Shown here one piece after another: positions 21,700 to 33,901 of a stretch of 64,000 nt of DNA. A model generated the notes under the pieces. That model was not told the origin of the DNA and ran no database searches. It saw only the letters and a list, made by a program, of their open reading frames with translations. The position numbers were made by a program, and so were the translations under genes. Origin of the DNA: Brachionus koreanus (Eukaryota; Rotifera; Eurotatoria; Ploima; Brachionidae); assembly GCA_016987375.1 (NCBI GenBank), contig PJRA01000005.1:1063652-1127651 (forward strand), given 5' to 3'. Numbering within the stretch: position 1 is the stretch's first letter; every line of letters begins with the position of its first letter.

Positions 21700-24600
21700 A
21701 AGGGTTGTCAAGGTGTGGTAAAATTTTAGTAAAAAATGAATGTTCTAAACTTTAAAAACTATTTTATTTTTTTGAAATTGATCTGCGTATTTTTAAAAAG
21801 AGTTCTGGAGTGGTTAGGAGTTTTTTTATTTGACAAATTATATATCAAAAGAACGCTAAAAAAATATTATATTAGATGGTATAGTTTGTATTATTTGATA
21901 ATCGATTTTTATTTCAAATTATTACTATTTAAAAATTTTTTGATTATTTTTTTGTTATGTTCTAAATTTTCTAGATATTCTGTATAATGTGACAAAGTTT
22001 AAGGGTTAAAAAGATGAAGAAGAAAAAATCAAATTAATTTTAGTATTATATATTAAATTATTTATATTTTTAATAAATCTCAGTCAGCTTAGAATGAATA
22101 AAGTTATCTTTGAATATCTATTTTTTATTAGAATTTTAAAAAATTATATTAACATCTAGACTGAATGTTAAAATTTGAATGAATATACAAACAAGTTTGA
22201 AAAATTTTAATTTATTTTAATAAATTGATTAAATAACAAACAAAGTTTTCAAGTAATTTCACTTTATTTTCCAAATTTTCAGTTACAGTACACTTTACTT
22301 TAAGCTTATTTTATTGAGATCAGAACAAAGCTCTCAAGTAAAAGATTCCATCAGTTAATATGAATGATATCGAAAAGTAATTAATCAGTGTAAAAAAATC
22401 AAACAATAAGTGATAAAGCCTCTTTTTATAAAATTAATAATAAATTAACTACAAATTTGAAATTAGTGAAACGTGTTAATTATTTTCTAAACAGATTTTG
22501 ATTTAAATGTTCACTCGAAAGTACAAATAAATAAACTTACAATTTCTGATAGATATATTTTTTAATAAAAAAACTCAATTAATTTTCGTACTAATTCAGT
22601 GTTTTATTTTCAAGAGATAAATGAAGACTTAGACTGACCTTGAGAGAAAACTTGAAATCGATTTTCTGTACAGTGATCAAAAGATAAAATTATCAAGAAA
22701 ATATATGTGCTAGAAACATAAGTCTTTGAGTTAAAAGTCTTCGACCAATTTTCTTTCTAAAAGTTGAAATAGAAAGCCGACTGAGCACAAGGCATCAAAA
22801 TTAGTTAGTTTTACAGAAATTTCAATATTCAAATACTCTATTTTCAATTTCAAGTATAATTAAATTGATTCAAGCTTAAGTATGTTTAAAAAGATATTGT
22901 TTTCATCTTATAAATTTGCTAATGTTTTTAAACATTTAAGAGCTTATTATTATGTTTCATTTAAAAAATGACACAGTAAAAAAAGGAAAAAAAATTCTTT
23001 ATCTAAAATTAAATAGAAAAAAGTGTAAAGTATGAGGACATGTAATAACAAAAAAAAGTTCGTTATTTGAATATGAAAATATTTTATTAATTCATCTTTA
23101 TTTTATGCTTATAATTTTTTTTAAATAGTAATTATACTTTTATTAACCAAAAGAAAGCAATTTCTAGTTAAATAAAATAAATAATAAAGATTAAGAAAAT
23201 TAATTTTCTTTAATCAATAAGACAACAGGACAACAGGGAAGGCTTAACCCAATTTTTTTTAAATCCGAAAATTTTTTAATGCCAAGATTTGATGGAATCA
23301 AGTTTAAAGTTTCTATTTGAATTTATAATCCCAATAGATTGATATGATTAATTTAATATGAGTATTTACGCTTAATTGCCCATCTAAAATTGTCTTGTAA
23401 TGAAACATAAAAATTTAAATTTAAATTATTCGTAGTTTAAATTGAAGCAATTGCATCTGTGAGCTGTCTATTTTGGAATTAAGCACTGTAGAAACAAAAA
23501 AATTAATTCAAAATTATTGTTAGTTCAATAAATTAAAGCAATTAAAGAATTTAAATATTTTACAATTATTAATTAGCCTAGATTTACCGGAAGATACACA
23601 CTTGTTAATTTTTGCTTAGCAACAAGGCAAATTTTGTTCAAACATCAAATTTGAAAGACGGCTAGTGATCACTTGAAGAAAAAAAATTAACAATAATTTA
23701 TTTTTAAATTGATATTTGAGGCTAGAAATATTTTTATTAGACTGATTTCGTGATTTTTTCATTTAATCCAAGCAAATAGAAATCAATTGTATTCAAATGG
23801 ATTAAGATCGATTCATATTTCTCATTTTTGTTTAAAATTTGAGAATTAAATTAAAAAAAAAAAAACAGAAAAAGAAAGAGATTAGCAAGTGTTTATTAAA
23901 CAGTAAACTGAGTACAATAGATATTTAAATCGAATTTTTTTAATAGAAATTCAAAAAAAACAAGGATATATTAAAAACAATTACCTTGTATTCCTGCAGA
24001 GAAGCCCGTCTTCACATGTTATAGAGACCCTAATTTATCGAGAATGCTCTTAAATCAGAAATTTGGGTTTTAATGCTGATCTTAAAAACTTAATAACTTA
24101 AAAATCGAAATTCTGATTTAAAAGCAAGGATAAAATATTGCAGCCTTTTGTTCTAGGGATAAAAATCAAGTTTATAAAATTATTTAAAAAATATTTTAAA
24201 TTACTTTTTTTTAATAAATAAAATAAATTTTTTAATTTTTACAGCGGCAAAAATTGAATTTTAAAAAATTAGCTTACAAAAATCTAAACTGCAAAATTTT
24301 ATTTCTCAATATTTTTTTTATAAATTGTAAATGATGCATTCAAAATGTAATTTCCAGAGATTCTTTAAGTTTATCTTAAACTAGAGTTTTTAATAATTTA
24401 TCCTGATCAATCAGCACCAAAACGAAACAAAACTTTTAACTTTTTAATAATAATTTTCAAATATTTATTACTGCTGTTAATTCTGAATAATCAATTTTAG
24501 ATTTATTTTTGATTTTAAACAAAAAAGCTGCATTTAATTTTAGTCAATTTTAATTATTACTTTATCGTCTATTTTGGTACGTAGCCCTAAGAACAAAGCC

Positions 24601-25170
24601 CGATTTTTGAGTTTTAGGGAACAAACCTCTCAGCAAGGATATACTATGATATTTTTTTTAAATAAAATGTTTAGCCTAATGCCTTAACAAATCTTAAGTA
24701 TTCTTGTTAAAAGCTCAAGTTTAATTTATCTGTCCTAATCCAAATATGAAAATTTGAAATCGGATAGCTTAAATATGCGAGGATCAAATTTTATAATATT
24801 TAACAGGAATTAGATTAGATGATTGAATGAAGCTTTTGTTATTCAAAATTTGAATTCTTATAAGTCGATAAACTAGACTTAATGGATAATTGAGTCCAAA
24901 TTTTAAGGTATTTCAGCGCGTGAATATTTAATTAAGGATGTTTGCTTAAATGAACCATTGAAATATGTTTGCATTTAAAAAATAAAAAGATACAATAGAT
25001 CAGTGAAAATTTTGATTAGGTTTTTCAATTGAACATTTGAAGCAAATAGAATCGAGACGATAAGCAGAGAAATTTAAAATTTGTTAACCTAGCCAGAGGA
25101 TATGGCTTTTTTTATTTATTTATTTCAAACAAAAATAATTTTTCAAATATTTTGTTTTAGATTCATAAAT
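21700..25170. other. Long AT-rich intergenic stretch
   Basis: No gene recognised in 3.5 kb. An 83-residue hydrophobic frame at 21736-21987 is typical of chance ORFs in poly-A/T sequence. A dispersed repeat copy lies at 24578-24650. The right end should contain the promoter and any 5' UTR intron of the Ig gene. Confidence 0.5.
24578..24650. repeat. Dispersed repeat, copy 1 (TACGTAGCCCTA family)
   Basis: Shares an ordered series of blocks with 48429-48504: TACGTAGCCCTA, GATTTTTG/GAATTTTTGG, TTTTA, aCA, and AAGGRTATAC followed by ATTT. Roughly three quarters of the bases agree by eye. Family unknown. Confidence 0.55.
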
Positions 25171-28100
25171 ATGAATGCTCAAACTACAAAAATTTACGTA
25201 ATTTTGATAATTGTCTCAACTTTAACAGGTAAGATTTAAAAAAATTTTTTTATTTTTTTAAATAAAAGATAATAAATAATATTTCTGCAGTACTATGAAA
25301 ATAAATTTTGTTTTTTAATTCAAAGCATGTCTGCAAATATGCATTTTTTTGCAGTGAAAAAATTCAAATAATCTTTGAATTTTATTTGTTCTTTTGTTTC
25401 AAAATTTACAATATCTCAAGCCAGCTCAAATAAAAGTAAATCTTCAAAAGACATTTAGGTTTGTTAGAATCGGCTCACAAAACGTTTTTTTGACTTTCTG
25501 TCCCAATGCAATTAGTTGCTTTAAATTTTAAAACTCTTGTTTCTCGCCGCAAAAAAATAAATTTTGATTTATAAAATTTTATTTTTCACTTTTAGTAAAA
25601 TTGATTGGGATTAGACTAGGCATTTGAATCATTCTTAATTGCCGACTTGGTGCATAATTTTTTAGTTTTGTCATTTTTCATTATTAAGATCTAGAATATT
25701 CAGGTAAAATTCACTTAGAATCACTCAAAAATTTAGTATTTGTTTATTTGTAATTAAATATCTTTCATATAAAATTAGCTAAAATTTAGGTGAATTATAA
25801 TCAAGATAAAAATAAAATTTTATGATTGTTTTTTATTTTGTAAAGAGTAAAAAAAAATCAAAATTTTTTTTCAGCAAGTAAATCAAAAATGAACCAATTT
25901 TTATCTTTATCTTAACACGGTTTTTTAAATTAGCATTTTTTAAGTAATTAAATATCTTTCATATAAAATTAGCTAAAATTTAGGTGAATTATAATCAAGA
26001 TAAAAATAAAATTTTATGATTGTTTTTTATTTTGTAAAGAGTAAAAAAAAATCAAAATTTTTTTTCAGCAAGTAAATCAAAAATGAACCAATTTTTATCT
26101 TTATCTTAACACGGTTTTTTAAATTAGCATTTTTTAAGTAATTAAATATCTTTCATATAAAATTAGCTAAAATTTAGGTGAATTATAATCAAGATAAAAA
26201 TAAAATTTTATGATTGTTTTTTATTTTGTAAAGAGTAAAAAAAAATCAAAATTTTTTTTCAGCAAGTAAATCAAAAATGAACCAATTTTTATCTTTATCT
26301 TAACACGGTTTTTTAAATTAGCATTTTTTAAGTAATTAAATGTTAGAAAAAAAAAAATTTTGGTCTGAGCAATTTTCGTTTTCTTTTATTATGTTTACAC
26401 AAATTATATTGCCTGATTTTATTTTATTTTATTTAAAGAATAATTTAGGAAAATTTTTTCCTGGGCAGTTCCGGATGGCAGCGCCTTCTTTTCAGCCTTC
26501 ATGATTTCTAACTTATTAAAAAAAAAAAAATTTATTTTTATATACAGTTAGAAAAGGAAATAAATGATTATATTGGATTAAAACTGTTAAATTAAATTTT
26601 GTTATCAGTTTAATCTGATTATGATTGAGTCCAAGTTTTATACTTTAGGTTGTTTCTGTTGGAGCTTTGAAGCATAAAATTCTGGATCTCTCGGGCTATT
26701 AATTCATGGTTTTTCGTGATAAATTTGGGGAAAAAGATGGCAGCTCTGTCATCATTCATATTACCTCATGATACTACTCACATAAACACTTGATTTAAGC
26801 CATTTTAAATATTATCCACTCTAGCATTCTTTGTATTCAGCCTAACTATTTTGCACTGTCTACTAGCCACTTGTCTAATCTTTTTAGAATTTGGTTATAT
26901 TGTCTAGTATTGGACACAGTCAGTGACGTCAGTGTACAAAATAAAAATTAAGAAATTTTAAAATTAAAAATTTCGATAAAAGAAAAAAAAGTTGAAATCT
27001 AGAAAAAAAAAATTTTCCCCCGCGACCATCAAAACGGTTAATACCAAGTTATATAATTTTGTCTAATTCTATAACTATGTTTGAAAGCATACAAATCTGT
27101 TTGAGAAAAAGATCATTTTGGCGATTATCGAGGCTTGAAAGTCATTTATTTATCTTGCTCTGAGTTTTTGTGAGCTAATTTTTTCACTATGACTTCTTGT
27201 TGAAGCAGCCAAAATATCTATCTAAATTTAATTTTTAAATAAGTATTTTTTTGATGAAAGCTTACTGTGAAGTAAGATCTATTTTAACTAAAGTTTTGTG
27301 AAATTTAGTACAAAAGAACAGAACAAAATGTTAAAAATTGTTATAACTTTTCTTTCTTTTAAAAGTCAAAAGCAAGTTCTGTAAATGCAACATGGTGCAA
27401 AATTCAAAGTTACACTATTATGAACAATCTGGTAAAACTCTGCAAATTTAGCATTAAAATTTGGACTAAATTGGCTTTAAAGCATTTTACACATCATTAG
27501 CAGACTATGACTTTTGATGCAACTAAGTATGTTGCTCTAACAGAACTAATAATTAAAAGCCTTCAGAAAAAAAAACTTAAAAATTTTGTACCAAATGTCA
27601 CAAAACTGAAACAAAAATTTTTTTTAATTTTTATTAGAATTTTTCTTTTCAAAAAATCATAGAAAGTTGCCTTTTTTTGAATCTAAAAATTTCTTATTAT
27701 TTTTTAAAATTAAGCTATAATTTAAAAATCTGAACATCCGAATCGTCACTATCGTCACTGTCCAGTAAATCATATTCATTTCTTTTATACTCGGATTCAA
27801 TAAACGCCTGCATAAACTCATCTAAATCGACATGATTGTCACCATTTTTGTCCATTTGCTTTATAAAACTAAAGCAATCGTGCTGTACTAAAAAATTAGT
27901 TCCCAATTTTCGGTTAACCATATCAAGCGCGTGTTTAGCTTCAGTGACAGATATCTTCTTGTCATTATTCCGGTCTAGTATTTCAAACAAACTTGTGACT
28001 AGATCCAAAAATTGCTTTTCCTCTCTTGATCTGACTCGGTTACTTTTGCCAAACAAACTTGTATAATTTACACAGTCAAGATTTGTTTCACACTCGCACA

Positions 28101-30514
28101 AAAAGTCTTTAATAGACTTCAAATGTCTAGTGCTTATTTCTGAATTGAACGCTTTAGAAACTATATCGGCCCATATGTCAGTTGGTATGGTGCCGTTATT
28201 TTTAAAATCAAACACTTTAAATCTGCTCATCAGGAATTTTTCTTTTGCTTGGATCATAGACTTGAAGTGCTTGAGCAAAAATGTATTTCTTTCAAAAATC
28301 AAACTAGACAAATCGCCAGGCAAATTTTTGTATGTATACACCTCGAAACATGTGTCTTTGGGTACAAATTTGAAAACCGATCCGTAGTTGTCTGCACCGC
28401 AGTAGTATGATGCTGAAAAAATGGTAAAGCATCGTGTATGATCTTCACTGAAGCCTCTAGATCGGACCTCATGACTTCGTATTATTCCATTATAGCAATA
28501 CTTTTTGCAAAATTTCTCCGTAACATCGGAGCCAAATATGCATCCGATATTTCTATGTTTGTTAAAATAGCAGCCTGTTGATTTTTTGGCCTGTTGTGGA
28601 TAGACCACTCCGTCCTCTACGCGAATCGGATCGCTCCATAGCATTTCGGTGACAGCCTTGGCATCTTTTTGTTTAGGTCTGACCAGACTAATTGAATCGA
28701 AGCGAAATCGGTCTAATTTTGAGTAAACAAAGTCCAAGTCGAGAGTGTCACTTATTCCGCCATGCACTACAAAATATCTGTAATTGCCAGACTTGCTCTC
28801 GAGCGTCGTTGCCAATGGCAACGTGGCAAATAAGCCATTGACTGACTCAAAAACTGCTTGACCGTATTTTGAGTAACAATTCTTACAACTGGTTAAAAAA
28901 TTAGGCTCAAATAGCCGGCTTGAATTCATACTTATGTCCTCATGATTTCCTCGATTGATAAAAACTTGGTCAGGTCGGACAAGAAAAGAGTACAAAATGG
29001 TCAAAAGTACCTCGACTTGTTTAGCACCTCGATCTACTATATCTCCGTTGAATATGAACTTATAATGAGCTCCAGGTATGCCATATTTTTCTATCAAATG
29101 ACACAGGTCATTGAAATTTCCGTGCAAGTCTCCTACAACAATGCATCCCTTGTCCCAAAACTCGTCAATCACACACTCATTTATGTTGGCTAGTTTTCTA
29201 AATTTGTCTCTAGCATCGTTTATAATTTTAAGTGCATAAAAAGGGTCTAGTTTTTGATTATTTTTAAACGATTTTAATAAAAGATTAAAATCGTTGTCTT
29301 CATATAGAATGCCGAGATGCACACCCACATAATCTTTGGCTATGCTAGTCGGTACCAAATTGGACTCAAGCGAAAAGGCTTTTATCAACTGGTCAAATAG
29401 CTCTGCATTGGACACAAACTCTCTTTCTTGCTCCGTTTCGACTATGTCAAGTACCTTGCTCAATGCTTCATTTATTTCTGCATCATTCATTCTCTCCATT
29501 GACAAAGACATTTTTTTATTTAACCCAACAAAAAAAAACTCTAAAACAATTAAAAATATTTAAAATAAAAACAACCTAAAAACTCTTATGATAATCTCAA
29601 ATCAAATGATTAATAACAAAATTTGTTTTTCAGGTAAAAAAGCCGAGCTGGATAGAAATTTTCCAATTGACTTTAATGAGCCTAAAATTGTGACTAAGCA
29701 AATTAGAGTTGTTTCGTTTGAGTATCAAACAGTGGTTTTGCCATGTGAAGTCGAAAATCTACCCCAAGAAATGCCGGTCATATGGCAATATGGCATGAGG
29801 AACGAAAGCAATCAAACAGTGCTAACAATAGGCTCGACTCAAATTGAAAACAACTACCGGATACGCTTGATTACCAATATAAGCGTTTATGACCGAGCAC
29901 AAGTAGAAAAAAAAGTGGTCTATAATTTAGAAATTAGGAAGGTTAATTTTCAAGATTCTGGCTGGTATGAATGCCAATTGCCGACTAAACCAACCAAAAT
30001 AAACTATGTTCATCTAGAGGTTCTGGCATTGCCGCAAATTGAGACAAGTAGTTCAATAGCTGAATTGGGCGAACCTTTTGAATTGATCTGCAAAGTAAGA
30101 CATTTGCCGCACCGACATCAACTTTCTTGGTATTTGAACAATCAGAAAATTTCAAAAATAGAAACAAAAGAAGCTCAAACTTTAAGAAATAGACGTGGAC
30201 ATTTAATCAATTGGTTTAATGCAAGGTTTTCGTTTTCATTAAAGATTAAATCAACTTTGGCCCAGTCAATCACTATTGTTGAAGAAAAGTTTAGAAATAT
30301 TACCATAAGCCGATTGAGAATAGAAAAAATTAATGAGCTTCATAAAGGCCTTTTTGTATGCAAATACGATCAAGTTGAAGCCAAGTACTTTCTTGATTTA
30401 AATAAGAAAGCAAGAATTGTAGCACTGGATCTTTTAAGCGCCAGCGCATTGGCCTTAGTACAAAACAGTGTTATATGTATTTTTAATTTTTTTATTTTTA
30501 TAATTATTTGCTAA
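25171..30514 (+). CDS. Two-Ig-domain cell-surface or secreted protein
   Basis: Two coding exons, 25171-25228 and 29634-30514, joined by a 4405-bp GT-AG intron in agreeing phase (G + GT = Gly). The first exon is nothing but a signal peptide (MNAQTTKIYVILIIVSTLTG). The second encodes two immunoglobulin-like domains: the first has LPCEV, VIWQYG and DSGWYECQLP; the second has ELICKV, LSWYLNN and KGLFVCKYD, so both carry the Cys-Trp-Cys pattern. The C-terminus is a hydrophobic segment (SASALALVQNSV then an I/F-rich run) with no cytoplasmic tail, as for a GPI-anchor signal. About 312 residues in total. It resembles lachesin/DPR-type adhesion proteins of neurons in general design; orthology is not claimed. 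The intron contains the whole PPEF gene on the other strand. Confidence 0.8.
25751..26332. repeat. Three perfect tandem copies of a 194-bp unit
   Basis: Units start at 25751, 25945 and 26139; a fragment of a fourth starts at 26333 and breaks off after about 8 bases. By eye the three copies are identical, including the poly-T runs. The unit is AT-rich and non-coding and lies in the large intron of the Ig gene. Confidence 0.95.
27292..27607. mobile_element. Non-autonomous mariner-like element (about 316 bp)
   Basis: Terminal inverted repeats: AGTTTTGTGAAATTTAGTACAAAA at the left, and the complement of AGTTTTGTGACATTTGGTACAAAA at the right. The inner sequence shares long blocks with 14453-14603, beside the mariner-like transposase fragment, and more weakly with 55660-55790. 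It has no ORF. It sits in the Ig-gene intron just downstream of the PPEF stop codon. Confidence 0.7.
27715..29511 (-). CDS. PPEF: PPEF/RdgC-type Ser/Thr phosphatase with EF-hands
   Basis: Intronless ORF of 598 residues: a PPP-family protein serine/threonine phosphatase with C-terminal calcium-binding EF-hands, the PPEF (Drosophila rdgC) class, which in flies dephosphorylates rhodopsin. Catalytic signatures are all present: GDLHG at 127-131, GDIVDRG at 156-162, GNHE at 188-191, then HGGIS and RSHE. After the catalytic core comes the helical region typical of PPEF (LLKHFKSMIQAKEKF), a degenerate EF-hand, then DRNNDKKISVTEA (about 513) and DKNGDNHVDLDEF (about 554), both with good calcium ligands, and an acidic tail DSDDSDDSD. 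I see no clear N-terminal IQ motif, which other PPEFs have for calmodulin. It lies wholly inside the Ig gene intron, antisense, and its start is 122 bp from the Ig acceptor site. Confidence 0.92.
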   Translation of the reverse strand: MSLSMERMNDAEINEALSKVLDIVETEQEREFVSNAELFDQLIKAFSLESNLVPTSIAKDYVGVHLGILYEDNDFNLLLKSFKNNQKLDPFYALKIINDARDKFRKLANINECVIDEFWDKGCIVVGDLHGNFNDLCHLIEKYGIPGAHYKFIFNGDIVDRGAKQVEVLLTILYSFLVRPDQVFINRGNHEDISMNSSRLFEPNFLTSCKNCYSKYGQAVFESVNGLFATLPLATTLESKSGNYRYFVVHGGISDTLDLDFVYSKLDRFRFDSISLVRPKQKDAKAVTEMLWSDPIRVEDGVVYPQQAKKSTGCYFNKHRNIGCIFGSDVTEKFCKKYCYNGIIRSHEVRSRGFSEDHTRCFTIFSASYYCGADNYGSVFKFVPKDTCFEVYTYKNLPGDLSSLIFERNTFLLKHFKSMIQAKEKFLMSRFKVFDFKNNGTIPTDIWADIVSKAFNSEISTRHLKSIKDFLCECETNLDCVNYTSLFGKSNRVRSREEKQFLDLVTSLFEILDRNNDKKISVTEAKHALDMVNRKLGTNFLVQHDCFSFIKQMDKNGDNHVDLDEFMQAFIESEYKRNEYDLLDSDDSDDSDVQIFKL

Positions 30515-33011
30515 TGTTTATTTGAAAATCAGTAATTCAGTAATTAATTATTTGTAAATAGCTTTTGTTTTATTTTGCTCGGGTTTGTGAACCCGTACTT
30601 GTGACAAACAAAAAAAAATACTGTTAGTTTATTCTAATTTTGGCCAATTTGTGTTTTAATTAGTGTTGTTTTTCAAGATTAAAAATGTAAATTTTTTATA
30701 TTCAAAAATTTTTAAAAAAAGGTATCTAAGCAAATAAATAAACTATTATTTAACTTTAAATTAAAATAAAGTATTTAAAAATAATTTAACAAGAAATATT
30801 ATAAAATTTTTAAATTACTGCTTATTTTTTTCCATCTTTTAAGAAATTTTTTTTTAATATTCTTAAAATAAGATAGATGAAAATTTAATTTTAAAAGAAA
30901 AAAAAACTATCTATTTGTAAAAGTAATCCATTTGACGTAATATCTAATATTTTTATAGCATTTACTATAGATTTAAAAATTTTACTGAAGAATTATTAAA
31001 ACAATTATAATAAATCAAATGCTTTTTCTAATATAATGCTTTGCAAAATAATAATCGTTAAGATTACTTTAAAAAAATATGTTTTTTGATTTTTATTTTC
31101 AGCTTAAAAAAAAATAAGAATATAACTATTTCGCAAAACTGACAATAAATTTAAAACTTAAGATAATTTTGAAATCAAAAGCCAAAATAAAACAGAAATC
31201 AGTCATTTTTCTACAAAAGCAAATTCATATTTTGAATCTTTAATATTTTTTTTTTTTTTTTTTATTATTTCAAATGTTCTTGATCTAAAATTTTAAATTT
31301 TTTTAATAAAATTTATGGATCTACTTCTCTTCATTGATCAAAACATTTTTTGATTTTTTTTCATACATGATCAACTCGATGCAGTAACCTCTGTGTCAGA
31401 AAGAAGCCGAAATCTTTAAAAAGTACTGGATAAGAAGGTGTTCTTAAAATATTCAACCTTTTGAAAAACTTAAAATTTTATGATTCAACATTATGTATTT
31501 TTGAATAATTTGTATCTCTTTAGATGAACTTCCAAAAATATGATTTTCATTTCTTTCATCAATACTACCCAAAAATTTTATGTCTTAACTGACAAACCTT
31601 TTATTTTTAACAAGCCTTCATCTTATCAAAATAAAATACACATAAAATCAATTGCACTTATCGGTCACTTGGCGTATTAAATCAGTCTTTAATTTCTTAA
31701 TATTTTAGTTTATAATTTCAAATGTTCTTTATCTTAAACAAAGTTTTTGATTTAAGATGATAATCAATGAAAATATTTCTCTGTAGAAAGTCTTGGAGAT
31801 TAATAATTCTTTTTTGTGACTCTCAAGTGATCAATTTTAAGGTTAAAAAATATTCATCTTCACTATCACTTAAATTAAAAATCAAAGAACCTAGTTAGAA
31901 TTTTTTTCTCATTTTTACGGTACTTTTACCTATTGTAGAGTCTTTCAATTTTCTCAAAAAAAAAATTAAATTTTAAATTCAAAAACTGAAAAAAATAATC
32001 TAAAAATATAAAAATATAAAATTATTTTCATTTTGCCTAGTTTTGAAAACCATAAAATTATATTTTCAGTTAGTCAGTCAGTTTATCTTTCTAGCAAAAA
32101 AATTTCAAATGACCAATAAAATATTCAAAGAATTTTATTTTTAATTGATCAGATGATTCAAGAATGAAGCAAAGATGAAAATGTTATTTTTTTCATGATT
32201 AGATCATTTCTTTATTAAATAAATATTTTTTTATTAAATAAAAACTTTTCTAAATAAAGGCTAAATTAATTGAATTTAAAGCATTTTAAAACTTCAAGCA
32301 ACCCACATATATTTCCCCACTATATTTTCCCAATAAAGAAAATTCCCAACTGAGAAAAATTTATGGTAATTACTTTTCCCTGTATAGAAACTTCCACACT
32401 TTAAAATGACCCGGCTTTTTTTAAATTTAATCAAGCAAAAATGCGAGAATAATTTAATTTTATTGTTAATTATGGTTTTTTATAAAATTTTGATTCAGTA
32501 GAATTGGAAAATAAAAATTTAATTTTAGAATCCTTAATTGTAACTTGGTGCTATTTTTCTTTTATTATTTTTGTAAATTATTTTTTTCCTTTTTTTTACC
32601 CCCCTCCCCTTTTTTAATTTTACAAACTTATAAACATTTTATCTATGTATTTTTTTAAGTATGGTTCTGAATCAGTGCATTGCTTAAACGCTCTAGACCT
32701 TCAGACGCACCTGGTGCCTTTTGAAGGAACTGTCCCCTGACTTGATTTTTTATTTATTTATTTTTTGTTAAAAATATAATTTATGAATAATTTAGCTATC
32801 TAAAACACTAAAGATCCCCGTATTTTCTGATTTCCAATACTTAAAATAATGTCAAAATACTACAATAAATACCCTTTTTTGTCATGCTTGAAAAAATAGG
32901 AAAAAACGAAAATGTAAAAAATTTGAGCCGATTAGACTAATCAAAAAGTTTAAAGGCTAAAAAATGACCTTAAAAAAGTATATTATGGTCAACCCTCAAC
33001 AACTAGAGGTA
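30515..33011. other. AT-rich intergenic stretch
   Basis: No gene recognised. The Ig gene 3' UTR probably ends near 30760. A single MITE arm resembling the ends of the element at 9106-9293 is at about 31990-32040. A C/T-rich run (ACCCCCCTCCCC) is at about 32600. Confidence 0.5.
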
Positions 33012-33901
33012 TCCTTCATTAATTTTTTTGGCTTAAGTATTTTTTTAAATATTAATTATTAAGCTTTCTTAAGATCTATAAAACAGAAGTAATGCATTAC
33101 TTGATTAAAAAAAAAACCTTTTGTAATAGCAAGAATCTATTTTCACTTTTAAAATAAAAATAGAAAATCACTTTTTTTATAAAATTTCATTAAATCAATC
33201 AACCTTGTTCTACAAAATAAGATTTCGTTGGACCTTTAATTGTTAGACCTGCCCAAACCATCACGCTGCTGGGATATCTTAAAAGTTTTTTGAATTCTAA
33301 TAGAATTTAGTAATTATTCATTAATTTATCTAGATTTTACATACCTTCTTTCAGATTCGCTTCTTCTCTTGAATTAGCGTTAACTCTTTGATTTGGGGCA
33401 TTCATTCCTCCATGAACGGTAAATAATTATTCATCACTAACCATTAATGGAGCATTTCCATATAAAATATCAATGACAATGGTTTTTACGCCTCCAAATT
33501 GAAAATTATTTTATTTTTCTTGTTGTAATAGTGATCTTTCTATCAGATGAAGTTGAATGAGAATTCTTTCAAAACTTTTTATACTGATCAATCCAGTAAT
33601 AAACAGTTCTTTGTGCAGCTTGATAAATTAAAATATCAGTTATCCCCTTTAAATAGTGAGCAATAGCAAGTTGTCGAAGAGTATTCGGTTTAGCCATTTT
33701 AAATCAAAAAAGTTTTTATTGAAATTTATTTTAAAAATTTAAAAAATATGTTTAAAATCTAATTTTAAATTTGATAATATGTTTAAGGAATATTAGTTTT
33801 TTTTTTAAATAAAGTAATGCATTACTTCTGTTTTAAAGATCTTAAGAAAGCTTAATTATTAATCTTTAAAAAAATACTCAAGCCAAAAAATTAATGAAAG
33901 A
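33012..33901 (-). mobile_element. Mariner-like element with about 90-bp terminal inverted repeats
   Basis: An 890-bp element flanked by TA on both sides (33010-33011 and 33902-33903), as expected for Tc1/mariner insertion. The inverted repeats (about 33012-33100 and 33812-33901) run from TCCTTCATTAATTTTTTTGG inward to GTAATGCATTAC with few mismatches. The inside, on the minus strand, is a broken transposase: an N-terminal helix-turn-helix start (MAKPNTLRQLAIAHYLKG) at 33697, stops soon after, and further on SVMVWAGLTIKGPTKSYF at about 33236-33290. The catalytic C-terminal half is missing, so it is an internally deleted copy. Confidence 0.85.

Noticed and set aside
21736..21987. 83-residue hydrophobic ORF
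   Set aside because: Composition is F/L/I/K/Y from poly-A/T sequence, no conserved motif, no neighbours; a chance frame.
26640..26930. GC-richer stretch in the Ig-gene intron reading RQYNQILKRLDKWLV on the minus strand
   Set aside because: It recalls reverse transcriptase linker regions, but the match is short, with stops on both sides and no second block.
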